Position numbers and translations under genes: made by a program. The notes below the pieces were generated by a model. The model was not told the DNA's origin, ran no database searches, and saw nothing but the letters and a program-made list of their open reading frames with translations. Shown here one piece after another: positions 1-12,584 of a stretch of 64,000 nt of DNA. Origin of the DNA: Cycas panzhihuaensis. Its lineage: Eukaryota; Cycadophyta. Positions within the stretch are counted from its first letter, which is position 1. Every line of letters begins with the position of its first letter. The DNA is taken from positions 231,267,741-231,331,740 of the forward strand of contig CM041465.1 of assembly GCA_023213395.1 (NCBI GenBank), in the 5' to 3' direction.

Positions 1-194
1 TTATCCCCACTTTTCCCAAGTTATTAGTTGGTAGATCAAGTGATTAATCTATGCAGGTCTACTTAGATATCAATATGATATTTTATTAGACTTCCTACTT
101 TCCCCATTTTTTCCAAGTTATCAATTAGTAAATTAGGTAACTAAGTTGTGTTGGTTTGCCTAAGTATCAATTTAATATCTTGTTAAACTCATTA
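1..194. repeat. Two copies of a ~97-bp tandem repeat
   Basis: The stretch beginning CCCCACTTTTCCCAAG at base 5 recurs with changes as CCCCATTTTTTCCAAG at base 102. Both copies end in a similar ATATC..TTTTATTAGACT / ATATC..TTGTTAAACT block, so the period is about 97 bp. The first copy starts at the window edge, so the array may extend to the left. The copies differ mostly by C/T and G/A changes. Confidence 0.6.
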
Positions 195-2048
195 CTTCCC
201 TCACATCCCTCACATTCTTCTATAACACACCATAAGAGATAACTATCTATATTTCATCCTACTATATAAATACCAATAACATCTATAAATAGAATCACTC
301 CTATTAAAGTGAAGGGTCTTATCACCTCTTACTATTGACCCTTATCCTTGAGCTAGCATCATACATTCATAGACCAACTAATATTCTAAGTAGGTAATTT
401 TGGACAACATAAGGATGATAGGCAATAAATGTCTTAGTATATTATTTCCTTACTAATGCCAATATAATGATCATATACTATAACTAAGAATATAGTATAT
501 TAGCTCTATGATTACCCTTTAGAGATAATACTAGTAGTATAATATTACCTATAAATATTATATTTCCAATATAGTTTAATGTCACAAAGTGGGAAATCAA
601 TTTATAAGTGCATCTATAGTTATTATTAGTTAATTTATAGAGTTTCACATTGTCAAGGCCTCAATCACTAAGGAGGAAAATTTAGCACTTAAAATATCAC
701 CCTAGCAATAGTTAGATATTTTCTAAAGATCTTAAACATGTGAAACACATATCAAATACATAACATATAAATTTATAGGGATTTCTAACTAGTTTTAGTA
801 AGTTTTGATGTTAATTTTTAGTCGATTAGATAAATTAATAGTATTTCCTAGGCTTCTCTAGTTTTTTAAAGAATTATGACATAGTCATAATTTTCACATA
901 TTAAGTTAGCCTTAATATTACCTATAATAGGAATTTATGAAGCTTCAAATGATATAGGATGACTTTTATATGATCTTTAAGTTAAAATAGCTATATATAA
1001 TCCCATTTCTTCTATTTCACTTGATTATCTTTACATTCAAAGAAGACAATCTTTCTTGAAGAAAAGATTTTATGAAGAAGAAGAATAAAATATTTAAAGT
1101 ATGATTTCATCCCTTTAGTGAATCTTTTACTCCATTGAACCCTCTTGAGAGGGTTGTGAAGACCCTTTTATATTGAGATATAAAATCATAGTCTCTTTTC
1201 ATAGAGGAATTATACTTTCATAGGATTCTCTCCATTGAATGAGATAAAGTAGAAGAGAAATTATGATAATCTTTTGGTCTCCATTTTGCACTTATCTACC
1301 ATATCTGCATGGGATAATCCATTATTTCATGTGATATCAACACCATCCTTGAATGATAAAACCAATCTTATTTGTTATTTACACCCATTCTATTTATAAA
1401 TATTTATTATTAATAAAAATAGGGTTAATTAGTCATCAACTCCATCTCTTATCATACTTGTCTATGCATGTATTATTTTATCATTATTTATTATAAAGAT
1501 TAACTTCTTAGCATGCATAAGTTATCATATCTAAGCAATTATAGAAGAGATAAGTATCATTTATGAATTCATAATTTGTTTATCTTGTGCAAATAGGTGA
1601 TCAAAGTTTAGAAATGGAATGAAGCTATACAGTAAGTGGGCATCCTCTTAAGCTAGGGGATATAATATTAATACATACTAGATATGTAGTATATCCTCTC
1701 CTTTTAATTTATTTTGTAATTTCTTTTTTAATAGCATATAGGAACCTTTCTATAGAATATTTGATATATTTCTACTTAGTCTAGCCTACATCTTAATGGT
1801 AAAATATCAGTAACAATATTGCCAGTTTTCAAAACTCACCAAAACCATATCAAGTGAGACTATATTGACCCTAAAAGCTAGTAGGTAGCACTAATATTAT
1901 GTCTCTTACCTTTGCATGGTTTTAGAGTGCTAATCTCTTGTTATATTCTCAAAGGCTCCTAATGAATTTTCTATCTAAACATGATATTAGATAATTAAAG
2001 ATAATTAATTAACTTAGAGCTTTAATTATAAAATAAGTAATTTCAAAT
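195..2048. other. AT-rich intergenic sequence, nothing recognised
   Basis: No reading frame, LTR pair, RNA gene or long simple repeat could be supported on either strand. It is probably old, unrecognisable transposon-derived DNA, but that is inference from the surroundings. Confidence 0.5.
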
Positions 2049-2373
2049 TATTATATGTGGTATTGGAAGGATACTACACCTTGAGAGATGAAATGTGAGA
2101 TATAAAGATGGACAATGAAAAATAACTAACTTGTTGTATTATTATACAAAATATACATACATATGTAGGATACTCACATGTATATGAGATCTCTCAAGAT
2201 TAGCAATGGTGTGCTCTTGGTGGCTTGGCATAAAAACCAAGGTACTACTTGCACACATGTTAAGATGAATATAATATAATAATCAAAATAATCTTGAGGG
2301 TTATAAGAGCATGAAAGGGGGGGCTAGACAACGACTAATGAATTAAGCATTAGTCCAAATATTAAACCTAACA
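2049..2373 (-). repeat. LTR of element B (3' LTR in element orientation)
   Basis: Aligns over its full length with 9549-9874. Shared blocks include GTGGTATT.GA.GGATACTAC, GTGTGCTCTTGGTGGCTTGGC and GAATTAA.CATTAGTCC. The left end reads TATTATATGTGG against TGTTGGATGTGG in the other copy, so the terminal TG has probably become TA. The right end keeps AACA. Confidence 0.75.
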
Positions 2374-2384
2374 TTTCTCCCCCT
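2374..2384 (-). promoter_or_regulatory. Polypurine tract of element B
   Basis: The minus strand reads AAGGGGGAGAAA immediately before the LTR start TGTTAGG. This is the usual position and composition of a plus-strand primer for an LTR element, and it fixes the minus orientation of B. Confidence 0.7.
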
Positions 2385-3919
2385 TAATATTTAATTCATA
2401 GTTTTCATATATGTTATCTTTGTTACTTCATTTTCTTGCTGATGTAGTTGCTCCAAGCTGCATTAAATATTTATCAAATCATTGATAACTATATGAATAT
2501 GACTCCATCTACCAGATCACATGGGTAACCAGCCATTGTGACCACTAGTTCTATAAGTATTTATTTTGGTTTTATAGTTCAATTAGCTCCTTCATTAATA
2601 GTACTCTAGGAACATGTCATCCTACTTAGCATGTCAAGTATGCTAGAAATGTGTAAGAGTAACTAGAAGGAGTGTCCTACCTCTTACTAAATTAGATCAT
2701 AAGGTAACCTTCTTTAGAATCTAATGGTTGAAAATATAATGGTGGGTACTATAGCCTTAAAGTTACCACCATAGGCTCTAAATCATGCCTCAATGGGCTA
2801 CAATTATGCCACTTTGGGCTACAATATATCACTATAGGCTTCATCATGCTACTATGGGCCTACAATGACCTCTTTAGGGTTTAACATACCTTTATATGCT
2901 CACAAATCAAGATCCTAATATATAAAAGGTCCTAATAGCTAAATAAGACTACAACTATGGGGATTTCATTAATCCCTCAAAGGTCGTAAGGCCAATAAAT
3001 TTTAATATATCATAAATCATATATAGTAGATTTTTAAAAAAGACATATACATGTACATCATGCTCATGTAACTTGAATAAGTCTCATACCAAAAAGTGAT
3101 TAGACTAAGATATTTGTCTCTTATAGTTGTCACTTATAGTTGATCATCACTTGTTGTTGTTAAAGAAGACTCCCCCTTAATGTCAAACTCTTTAAACTTA
3201 TCACACATCTGTGGTTTTCAACACTTAACCAATCATGTGTAATGCCTTGTCTAAGGTCTTACATATTAAATTAATAATAACATCATCATTAGTCACCTCA
3301 CAGGGTGTCAAAAATCATTAAACTTAGTCATTTTACACTTAATTTTTAAATAAACTTGTGTGACACAATATTAAACTCTAGTCATTATGCAAGATACTGG
3401 CACTAATGATTAAACATAGCCTTTAAGGCCTTGCATGGTATAAAATATTATATTTGTTGAGTTCATAAAAAATATTTCACTCAAATTTGAACTTTATTTT
3501 TACTTATAAGATAGACTTAAATGGTGTCAAATAAGGAGTCATTTTGAAGAGGGATAAAACAAGATTCTAATGCAACTGACAAAATCAAAATCGGAGTCCA
3601 TATGAGAGAGATATGATAAAAATAATATAGATAGGTGCCTAAAATTAAAAAATGCCTTTGAAATAATGTTTAATCCCTTTAACATTAGGCCTTTGGTCAT
3701 GCTGTTATCTCCATATGACTGTCAGCTAGTAGGTGAGCTGCTAGTAAAACTCAAAATACACTTCAATTTCACTAAATTTTTAAAAATACTCCATAACTTC
3801 ATAATGCCAAAAAGAAACAAACTATATGGTAAAAAATATTCACCATTTTCCTTGATTTGTCTTTCCTTCTTTATTTTATGCAAGTCAATAATGGTAGTGT
3901 TACAAGTCATAGTGATCAA

Positions 3920-4204
3920 CTATGGAAATGGCAGCAACATCCTCCTTAGCTTGAACAATGGTAGGATATCATTGATAAAATCAACCACATCTTCCTCGAC
4001 TAGTTCTTCATCTTGAAACTCCTCGATAGTTTTTTTATTGGCAAGCTCCATGCCCACTTTAGCCATCATCATTGCAGTTGTCTTATATATAGAGCTTGTA
4101 TCTGAAGAAGGATAGCATAATAGATTACTTCCACTATGCCTGCTGCACTTGTAAGTAAGCCACATAAATCTCCCAAGCAACCTAATGCGATGGCATCTAG
4201 GCAT
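3920..4204 (-). other. Unidentified short open frame in the B interior (94 codons)
   Basis: A stop-free stretch of 94 codons on the minus strand with an acidic segment near residues 60-75 (EEFQDEELVEEDVVDF). A second frame over roughly 3700-4700 on the same strand also has few stops other than TAG. I do not recognise either. The segment lies between the B polypurine tract and the nested element A. It could be the end of a degenerate gag/pol-like frame, a captured passenger sequence, or chance. No cysteine knuckle or catalytic motif was seen. Confidence 0.2.
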
Positions 4205-4717
4205 GATGTGCTATTGGTATATTATCTCCATAGGATAAATCTTAATAAGAAAGGCCTTACTTGTTCTTTGAGTCTATCAAAATGGGGTTTCTCCATAGAG
4301 CTTTTGGTCATCTAGACTAAAAAATATCGAGGAGAATTACTCATTTCCAAAGCTAGAGCAAGATCTAAATAATAGTTAATATTGGGGAATCCTTAGGCAA
4401 CTATAGATAAGGAAAATATAACTATGATGTTGAAATGATAATAAATAAGCTAAGCAACTTGCTACCTTATAGGAGTATAGTCAGATGCTTAGAGGGTTTT
4501 AGCAAGAAGCTTTTATTAAATGATTTTGCTAGTATTTTCTAAGAATTTACCTAAACAGGGGATTGGTAGAGATCCACCAGGCTCTTCAAGTATATGAAAA
4601 GGCAATAATGGTGCAAACCCAATGAACACATTTATATAATACTAATTAGCATTTTGGATAAAGAGGGTTTGCTCTATAAATGCTCAAAAATTTTTGAAAA
4701 AATGCCTAGCCAATGAG

Positions 4718-5043
4718 TGTTGGGGTTAATGCTCATCACCCCACCCCCACCTTTTGTACATGTGAGTGTACACGTGTGAAGGCAAGTTAGGTAAGGTTAA
4801 TATTCACTTAAGTATTATTTTAATATTATTTAAATTTTGGAGGTTGAGGAGGTTTCCCTCCTCCCTCAAACTATATATTTACTAGGGTTACTAACCCTAG
4901 TGTCTTTTGACACCACCACTATTTGGAAATCTATAATACTCTCAAATATGGCTTGATGAATGTGATTTGGTTTATGCTCTTACTTTATAATTAATTGAAT
5001 ATTGGTTACTACTCCGCTCTGTCTCCATAATTTCAAACCTCCA
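4718..5043 (+). repeat. 5' LTR of element A
   Basis: 326 bp, starting TGTTGGGGTTAATGC and ending ACCTCCA. It matches 8598-8928 nearly throughout (for example AGGTTGAGGAGGTTTCC and ACTATATATTTACTAGGG). Confidence 0.85.
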
Positions 5044-5045
5044 TT

Positions 5046-5057
5046 TAGTATCAGAGC
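5046..5057 (+). promoter_or_regulatory. Primer-binding site of element A (initiator-Met tRNA)
   Basis: TAGTATCAGAGC, three bases after the LTR end. It differs from the canonical plant copia site TGGTATCAGAGC by a single G-to-A change. Confidence 0.8.
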
Positions 5058-7888
5058 ATCTTAATCTTGGTTGGTTTGGTTTCTTTTAGCATTTTGGAGC
5101 TTGGACTACATTTGAAACTTCTTGAGTTGGCTTTATTTAGCATCAAAGCAAGATCTATTAGTTCTTAAAAAGGAGATCTATCAAAGCTACTTATGGCAAG
5201 TAAAAACATTCAATATTTCATCACTTTATAAAGTTTTATTAATAGTTTTGTATAGTTTTATTGAACATTTATCTATTTTTTGGTGTATATGATCCATTTA
5301 ATCAATATTTCTTCATATTTGTGTAGTAATAGCATGTGTATTCAACCCAACCATCCTTTAGAGAAATTATATTAAGGTTTCAATTGATTTTATAAGTTTT
5401 TATTATTTTTTTACTTTTTTTCAAGGTTTCTCTAAATACTTAAACTTCTATAGGCTGGTGCACTCTCCACAGTGATCAAAACCTTATCAAGTAACCATTA
5501 GTTTTGAAGCTCTTCAAGTTAACTCTGCACCAAATTCAACAGTTTCAAATTTCATCACTCCTATAAAGAGATCTCCCACCCAGAAGCTTGGTTACTTATT
5601 TTAGTAGTAAAACCCCAATAACCCTCTTCTCATTTGCTTATTTTAGCTTTATTTTTCACCTCGTTTCCTCTGTGATAATGGTGTAGACTTGATACAAATT
5701 AATCAAAGCTATCTCAACTTATTTTCAATCCCTTTGTGATTTGTATGACCTCCATGGCTCTGTGCACCCTCCACAGCCTGTGCAAGTTGAAAGAACAGTT
5801 TTTAAATCATTTTTTTAAGTGTTTTCTCTCTGTGCTTGATTTGTGTAGCTACTGTAGTGACTGATCAGTGTCCAGCTTATGGTTTTTTAGCAAATCTCCC
5901 TCCTTCATAGTTATTCATCTATATATAGCATCCACACACCTCTGTCAAAGTATTTTTGATATTTTATATATATATATTATATTTTTTGAAAGATTTTTTT
6001 ATTAATGTACCTTTTTGGATCCTCTTCACCCTCTTTCGATTGATTTTGATCTATCTCTGAAGTATAATCATCGATTTGTGACTATGTTTGTTAATATCAA
6101 CGGTGATGTATTTGATTAATATAATTTTTATTTTCTAAGGTTTAATCAAATTAAATTGTATTACATTATGATTTGAAGTTTGGGTGGGTCAAATTTGATC
6201 TTAGCCCCTTTCTTTTTTGGCCCTCAGTCTTATTTGACCTCCATGTGATCTATAAACTATGTATTAAAATGGCTAGTCACTTGTTTAATATAAAGTTTTA
6301 TTTATATTTTTTTCTCAAAAGGGTCACTGTCACATTTTTTATTGTATCTCCTCTCTAGCTTATCAGTTTTCGGTGAAACTGGGTCCATTGCATTCGTCTT
6401 TCAATGACCTATAGTGTGCACTACTCATTTGTCAAATTTGAGACCTTTTTTTTACTAAGATTTAATCATTTGAAGTGACCTCTTTGTTCAACCTTTATTT
6501 TGTTAATTATAAAAAAGTCCTTTTACCTTTTCTATTATAACTCTAATATATAAGCTCTATTTTTTAAATTGTCTATTTTGTTAGAAAGTTGGTTTGATCC
6601 TCTACACATTGGTATAATCTTTATCTAATTTAAAGCTATTTTATAAGTTTTCAAAGCTAGTAAACTTGAGGTAACATATTTGACTTAATTCATTATTTTT
6701 AGTAATATTAAAGTAATTTTTTTTTTAGTTTCTTTACTTAAGACACACTAAGGGATCTCTAATCTATATATAACTATTTTCATATCATTCTACAAAGATT
6801 TAATTTGAATTTTGTAGCATCTAAGCCCCATGGATCTATTTTAAGCCCTTAAAAGGGTCCTCATATTCATTCATTAATATCTTGAGCTCTAGGAGCCTGT
6901 TTTCCAAACGGTTGAATTCATCAGAAAGAATTTTTAATACTCTTCATATTAGAATAAGTTTTTATTTAAGTTGACATATTTTATAGATCTTTAAAGTAGT
7001 TAAAGTTGAAGCTCCTATTTGGTCCCAATTAGACATATTCTTAAATATCTCAAGCAAAATTTTCGCTCTTACTTAGCATATTTATTTATCATTAAGATAC
7101 TAATTAGTTGTTGGTAGCTTTTACTTGTTTTAAAAGCTTACCATAAAGTTTTTATAGCTATTAAGCTCCACTTCAACCTCTTGAAGAGAAGGAGTCCCCT
7201 TTGGATCAAAAATATCAAACTAGTGCACTCTAACCCTATTCTAAAGCTTTCATTTTATCTTTTAACTTATAAATTTGATTCAAAACTCTCCTAAATCTTA
7301 TTTATTGCTTATTTTATGCCAATTATTGTCTCTTTTAAGGCATTCACTTAAGGTTTATTCCATAAGCATATTTCAAATATATATATACATATTTCTTTGA
7401 TTTAAAAGAGCTTATATTTACTCTTAATGATTTCATCTATATAGTGAAGGTTTATTTGATTTTATTTCAAGCTTTCAAAGTATTTTCAAAGTGCATTCTA
7501 TTGCATATAAGCATTCAAAGTACTTCATTATTTTATAAAGCTTATTTAAACTTATATGAAAGTTATTTTGTAAATAATATTCATGAATCATATAATTTCC
7601 TTTAGTATCAAGTTATTTTTCATTGATTTATGAAGGCATTCATCTAAAAAATAATATATATATTTCAAATTATCTTTAGCTCACTTTATCCCTTTACTTT
7701 TAAGGTTTACATAAAATCATTGATTGATTTAGTTCCATCCTAAAGGAAAGCATTTGTCTTAAAAGAATATACATTTTATCTCATTACTAACCTACATTGA
7801 TTAATGGATTTATATTTGTTAAAAATCATTTATTGCCTACTTTATGTTATTCTATTCATTTGAGTTTATCAACTAAAAATTTTTACAA
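5058..7888 (+). other. Long non-coding leader of element A
   Basis: About 2.8 kb between the primer site and the gag start. It is T-rich on the plus strand, with many short pyrimidine runs, and no conserved frame was found. A 61-codon open stretch at 6173-6358 looks like chance. The length is unusual for copia; element D shows a similarly long leader. Confidence 0.5.
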
Positions 7889-8585
7889 ATGGCACCTTAT
7901 TTAGATAATATGTTAATTCATACATTTGATGGGACTAATTTTTATGTTTGGAAAGACTTGTTAAAAATACATCTTAGTGCATAACCTTTGGAAATTTGTT
8001 GAATATGGTTATCTAGAGGATGAACAAAATTTAAAAAAAAAAACTTAAGAAAGGATAATGAAGTCATAGCATTAATCTTTGGCATAATAAATGATAATGT
8101 ATTCATTAATGTTAGTGAGTTAACTATGTCCAAATCTATTTGGGATACTCTAGAATCAATTTATGGGGGAGAAACCTTAGATTTGAATGAATTTAACTAT
8201 GTTGATAATGTTGTACATATGAGATAGATGACAGAGCAGGTGTTTAATGTTAAAAAGGCAAATGTTGACGACTCAAATAAAATAGATGATCACATTGATA
8301 CACTTAATGATGTTGTATGTACCTATTCCTTGATTGATTATCATACGACAAAGAATCTAGAAGATAAAGTAAAAGATGAAGCCACTCTTCTCCATTTGAA
8401 GCAAGTCACACCTACTTAGAGATCACTTGAACCATACTATATCGAAGGAAACTACTTTGTAAGGATAATTATGCAAGTTAATGAAGACAAAGCTAAATGG
8501 CATGTAGTCAATCACTCTCTCAAGGTTTTTCTCAAACACATGTATCATAAATTCAAAGAAAAGTGAAGATGATCATGATAACCTT
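7889..8585 (+). pseudogene. Degenerate copia gag (capsid region), element A
   Basis: From ATG at 7889 the frame opens with MAPYLDNMLIHTFDGTNFYV followed by W K D L L, the N-terminal signature of copia gag (F-DG-x-NF-x-x-W). The next recognisable blocks are the SIWDTLESIYGGE-like stretch near 8130-8170 and an open part at 8228-8419 with D-D-H-I-D-T-L-N-D. At least one early stop (TAA or TAG near 7980) and a frame change near the poly-A run at 8033-8042 break it. No CCHC knuckle is visible and the remnant ends just before the polypurine tract. A full copia polyprotein would be about 1,300 residues; this is at most about 230. It cannot be functional. Confidence 0.7.
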
Positions 8586-8586
8586 T

Positions 8587-8597
8587 AACAGAGAGAA
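8587..8597 (+). promoter_or_regulatory. Polypurine tract of element A (weak)
   Basis: AACAGAGAGAA directly upstream of the 3' LTR start TGTTAGGG. It is purine-rich but short, and the call rests mainly on position. Confidence 0.5.
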
Positions 8598-8928
8598 TGT
8601 TAGGGTTAATGCTCATCACCCCACTCCTACCTTTTGCCCATGTAAGTGCAAACATATGAAGGTAAGTTAGGTAAGGTTAATGTTCACTTGAGTTAAGTAT
8701 TATGTTAATATTATTTGAATTTTGGAGGTTGAGGAGGTTTCCATCCTCCCTCAAACTATATATTTACTAGGGTTACTAACCCTTATGTATTTCGACACCA
8801 CCGCTATTTGGAAATCTATAATACTTTTAAACATGACTTAATGAATATGATTTGGTTTATGCTCTTACTCTACAATGGATTAAATATTGGTTAATGCTCC
8901 GCTCTATCTCCATGAATTCAAAACTTCA
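8598..8928 (+). repeat. 3' LTR of element A
   Basis: 331 bp, partner of 4718-5043. It carries a small internal duplication (ACTTGAGTTAAGTATTATG against ACTTAAGTATTATT in the 5' copy) and ends AACTTCA. Confidence 0.85.
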
Positions 8929-8933
8929 ATGGG

Positions 8934-9533
8934 GAGAAAGGAGATATAGGATGACTAGATATACTCTTATTCATTTAACAAAATGAGATAGATATTGTAG
9001 TTGTTGTTGTATACCCACAAATGAGATCACCCCAAATACATGGACATATTTGAAACTTCTAATTAATACCATGCATCTAATCAAGCTATAATGGAGATAT
9101 AGATTTCATAGACTTTTCAATATTAACTAAGTATGTGCAAATTCAAATAGAGAGATAACATAGTTAACAAAATATAGATAAATAATCATAACTATATTAT
9201 AAAGAATAGCTAAATATATTGGCCAATAATAGGAAATATATTGATATATAACTACAATTTTTTTAAAGACAAAAAATAGCCCATATTTGAGCTGTTAGGA
9301 TGGCTAGTCCCATGTGATCACCTTCACTTTGCTAGACCTCCAAAATCATCTTTTTGTAAGATGAATCTACATATCTAAATTTGTAACTTTTTATTTCACT
9401 CTTCAACATTCAACACTTAAAAGAAACTTAACATATAATTTTGATAAAGAACCTAGCTATAAAACTTCTTACTTAAAGGATGAATCCCATGATTGAATAT
9501 GTGGTCCCTCAAGGGATCAAAACCCATTTTAAT
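8934..9533 (-). other. Leader region of element B
   Basis: About 600 bp between element A and the B primer site, AT-rich, without a supported frame. In B's orientation it is the leader after the primer site, cut off by the insertion of A. Confidence 0.45.
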
Positions 9534-9548
9534 GGCTCAAATACCAAA
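9534..9548 (-). promoter_or_regulatory. Primer-binding site of element B
   Basis: The reverse strand reads TTTGGTATTTGAGCC, matching TTTGGTATCAGAGCC except for two changes, directly adjacent to the LTR. It fixes 9549-9874 as the 5' LTR of a minus-strand element. Confidence 0.75.
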
Positions 9549-9874
9549 TGTTGGATGTGGTATTAGAGGGATACTACATCTTGAGGAAAGAAATGTGAGA
9601 CATAAAGAGGGATAATGAAAAATAAACTAACTTTTTGTATTACTATACAAAGTATACATATAGATATATGATACTCATATGTGTGTGAGATCTCTTAAGA
9701 TCAATAACGGTGTGCTCTTGGTGGCTTGGCACACAAACTAAAATACCACTTACACATATATTAAGATGAGTACAATATAATAATCAAAATAATCTTAAAG
9801 ATTATAAGATCATGAAGGGGGGATCTAAACAATGACTAATGAATTAAACATTAGTCCAAATATTAAACCCAACA
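9549..9874 (-). repeat. LTR of element B (5' LTR in element orientation)
   Basis: Begins TGTTGGATGTGG and ends CCCAACA on the plus strand, with intact TG..CA ends. Its partner is 2049-2373. Confidence 0.8.
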
Positions 9875-9879
9875 TGAAT

Positions 9880-12584
9880 GACATTGATTTCTCTTTATCA
9901 TAAGTTAATTCCCTTTTTGTAAGTGTTCACAAATTTAATATCCTCCTATTTTGATTTCTTTAGCTATTTTATTTTATCAAATTATTTAGCGTGTAACTCT
10001 ACTTTATCAATTTCTACATAATATGTTATATTTACCCTTAGGTATTTCTTCATGTTGTAATTTTCTAAAAATGAATATTCTTTTTGTTCTTTGATGTGTG
10101 ATGGATAATCATAATAAAAACTTTCATGTGCAAAGGATTGATAATATGTGAGTAATATAAAATACATGATAAATATGATAATGCTTAGAGCAAGAAGAAG
10201 GATAATTAGAGTTCTTAATCTCTAGTTTTTTTAAAATCTTTATTTAATATTTATATTTTTTAGCCAAAACTTCATCATGTATCATTTTATTTCCAAATGG
10301 ATTCACCTTCAATGGTCTTAATAATTTTTTATTTATATCCCCTAATTTGGGACAAGGTAGAATTATGGTCTTAAAAGGAATTAATATAATATAAAATATT
10401 TTACTACTGGTAGTATGTACTTGATCGCTCTTGGCCCATCTACCTAATTCTTGACTTGGGTCTTCTCCATCTACATAACTAGTAAAGATAAAACCTTAGT
10501 ACTTGTGATTTAATGGAGTGGAAATAGATTTAGAAATGAACCTTTTTTATTATAATTGCCATCTTTATCTTTGTAAGAAAGGAATTTTCTAGGGTTACAT
10601 ATCCATACTTTATGATAGTAGAGGATGTAAGAGTTGTTTAATTTTGGTCCTCTTGTACACCTTTATGAGAATCCATTTTTTTCATGATATTACACTCTAT
10701 ATCTTCTACTTTTATAATTATAAGAGTTTTGAAGTGATTCTTTAAGGAATATATACTTTAAATAATTTGTTTAATATCGCATATTCATTATTATTATTAT
10801 TGCATGATTTCACTATAACTACCTTATATATTTTTACCATTTTATTTCCCTACTTCTTATTTATTATACAATGTGTCTTCATTGTTTTCTTCTAGATAAT
10901 CAATATATTTTTGCAATTCTATTTCTCATTCTTTTATAATATCAAAGAAGGAATTATTTGCCTTGTATTATGATGGGAAATCTCAATATTTCTCATATTA
11001 CAAATAACTTCTCTTAATATACTTCCATAATTATCATTCTACATTAAAAATTTTCATTGTACATATGCCAATGAGATTTATTTTAAGATAAAGATAATAT
11101 TCAAAGATCATTTTGTCATGAAAAGGGCCTCATCTCTAATAATATTTAATCTATAATTCTCATATTTTCTCCCTTTCTTTGTTCCAAAATCTTTAAGGTT
11201 ATGACCTTTAATTTTTACCACTTATTCATTCATTCTAAAAGGGTTATCTTTATTTGATTTTTATATTTAACTAGAGGATAATTTTATTTAATAAGATCCC
11301 AATGATAAGGGCCACTATTAATTATTAAAATTTCCATAATTACTTATTAGTGATTAACAACCTTTGTAGATTATAGATTTTATAATGTTTAGTAGTAATG
11401 CCTATATTTTATTTAATTGGGTGATTATCTAAACTAGATAATTATACCTTTTATATTAACCATAATGTTCACCTAAAACGCAATAACATGGAAGATAAAA
11501 TGTCCATGCATAGAACTAAAAAGTTTTAAGTATAGCTTATATATTTTTTTTATTTTGAATTAGAAAATTTTATAATTAGGAGGGAAAATAAATTTACTTA
11601 ATTTTTCTAAGGTTAAATATATAAATAGAAATCAAGGGAAGGGTAATGATTAGAAATAGAATATAATGATAATAATAGATTTGGAAGGGGAAATCCATAA
11701 ATGATTGGAAGCCAACAACTTTGCTAGGGTTTGTGTTATTGTTTCCTAGTAGTACTATATTATGAGCAATCTACTAGAATTTGAATGTTTTTATATCTTA
11801 GTGAACCCATTAGTATTTCTCTCCTTCCTATGGTGACATCATTATGTAGGTTTTGGTCTAATTGATTAGAGCTTTTAGGTGTTATATTTCTATCATCCTT
11901 ATTTTTCTTTTGAGTCACAATTTATGTGATATGAGTCTTCTTATCACTTTGATGAGCAAGGAAGCAAGTTTACTTTCAGTGTTTTATGGTCCATTTTCTT
12001 TCACCTCTATTGTGACACCAGCTTTAGGGTAGAAGATGAGAAGCTTATAGCCTTCTTGTGATACTTGTGGTGGTAGAATAAGTGTGCTTAGAGAGAGTTA
12101 GATTTATGCCACTTTTTAGTGAGATTTGGTCTATGAAGCATTTTTGTTATGGTTTCTCCCTTTCCAAATGTTGTTTTCTTCCCATTAACTTGACATTAGG
12201 GTTTAGGAACATGGTTTTTTAAGGATTTTCAGGCTCGTTAACTAGTTGGTATAGCCACTTTATAATGGTTGGTCAATGAACATTATAGTGGATATTAAAA
12301 GTCAATGAAATTGTATCTTTGAGCACTACAAATGTCTTCTTTAGTTTAAGATTGATTCTAAGCTTTCACACTTCTCTTTCAATCTTGAGACTTGAATCTA
12401 AATACTTTGCATCCTTCATCTTTCATTACGTTTATTTAGAACCAAATTTTCTACTATAAAACTATTTTTTTCTAGTAAATTCTCTTTAACTTTTCTCTCT
12501 TTTGGTCTAGGATTTGTAACCTACTTAATCACCTTTAGTGGTCCCAATATTCTACTATAAGAGGAGAAGGGTGCAAACCCATCC
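9880..12584. other. AT-rich intergenic sequence, nothing recognised
   Basis: 2.7 kb with no convincing frame, LTR pair or RNA gene on either strand. The 61-codon minus open stretch at 9982-10167 has no recognisable features and looks like chance. Confidence 0.5.

Larger units (their letters stand above)
4718..8928 (+). mobile_element. Element A: non-autonomous copia-type element nested in B
   Basis: Direct repeats 4718-5043 (326 bp) and 8598-8928 (331 bp) begin TGTTRGGGTTAATGCTCATC and end in CA. A Met-type primer site follows the left copy and a purine stretch precedes the right one. Flanks ATGAG (4713-4717) and ATGGG (8929-8933) fit a 5-bp target duplication with one change. The interior is about 3.55 kb: a 2.8-kb leader and a gag remnant that runs almost to the 3' LTR. 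There is no protease, integrase or RT. It lies inside element B, in the opposite orientation, so it is younger than B. Confidence 0.8.
2049..9874 (-). mobile_element. Element B: copia-type LTR retrotransposon without recognisable pol, minus strand
   Basis: Two similar direct repeats of about 325 bp (2049-2373 and 9549-9874) bound the element. Orientation is minus: next to the right LTR the reverse strand reads TTTGGTATTTGAGCC, close to the initiator-Met primer site, and next to the left LTR it reads AAGGGGGAGAAA, a polypurine tract. Flanking pentamers CAAAT (2044-2048) and TGAAT (9875-9879) fit a decayed CGAAT target duplication. After removing the nested element A, only about 3 kb of internal sequence remains and no RT or integrase is recognisable, so B is probably a non-autonomous (LARD-like) element. 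Confidence 0.75.

Noticed and set aside
3666-4016. Plus-strand 116-codon open frame
   Set aside because: Overlaps minus-strand frames within element B, ends in a Ser-rich low-complexity tail, no domain seen.
7942-8133. Minus-strand 63-codon open frame
   Set aside because: Antisense to the recognisable copia gag remnant of element A.
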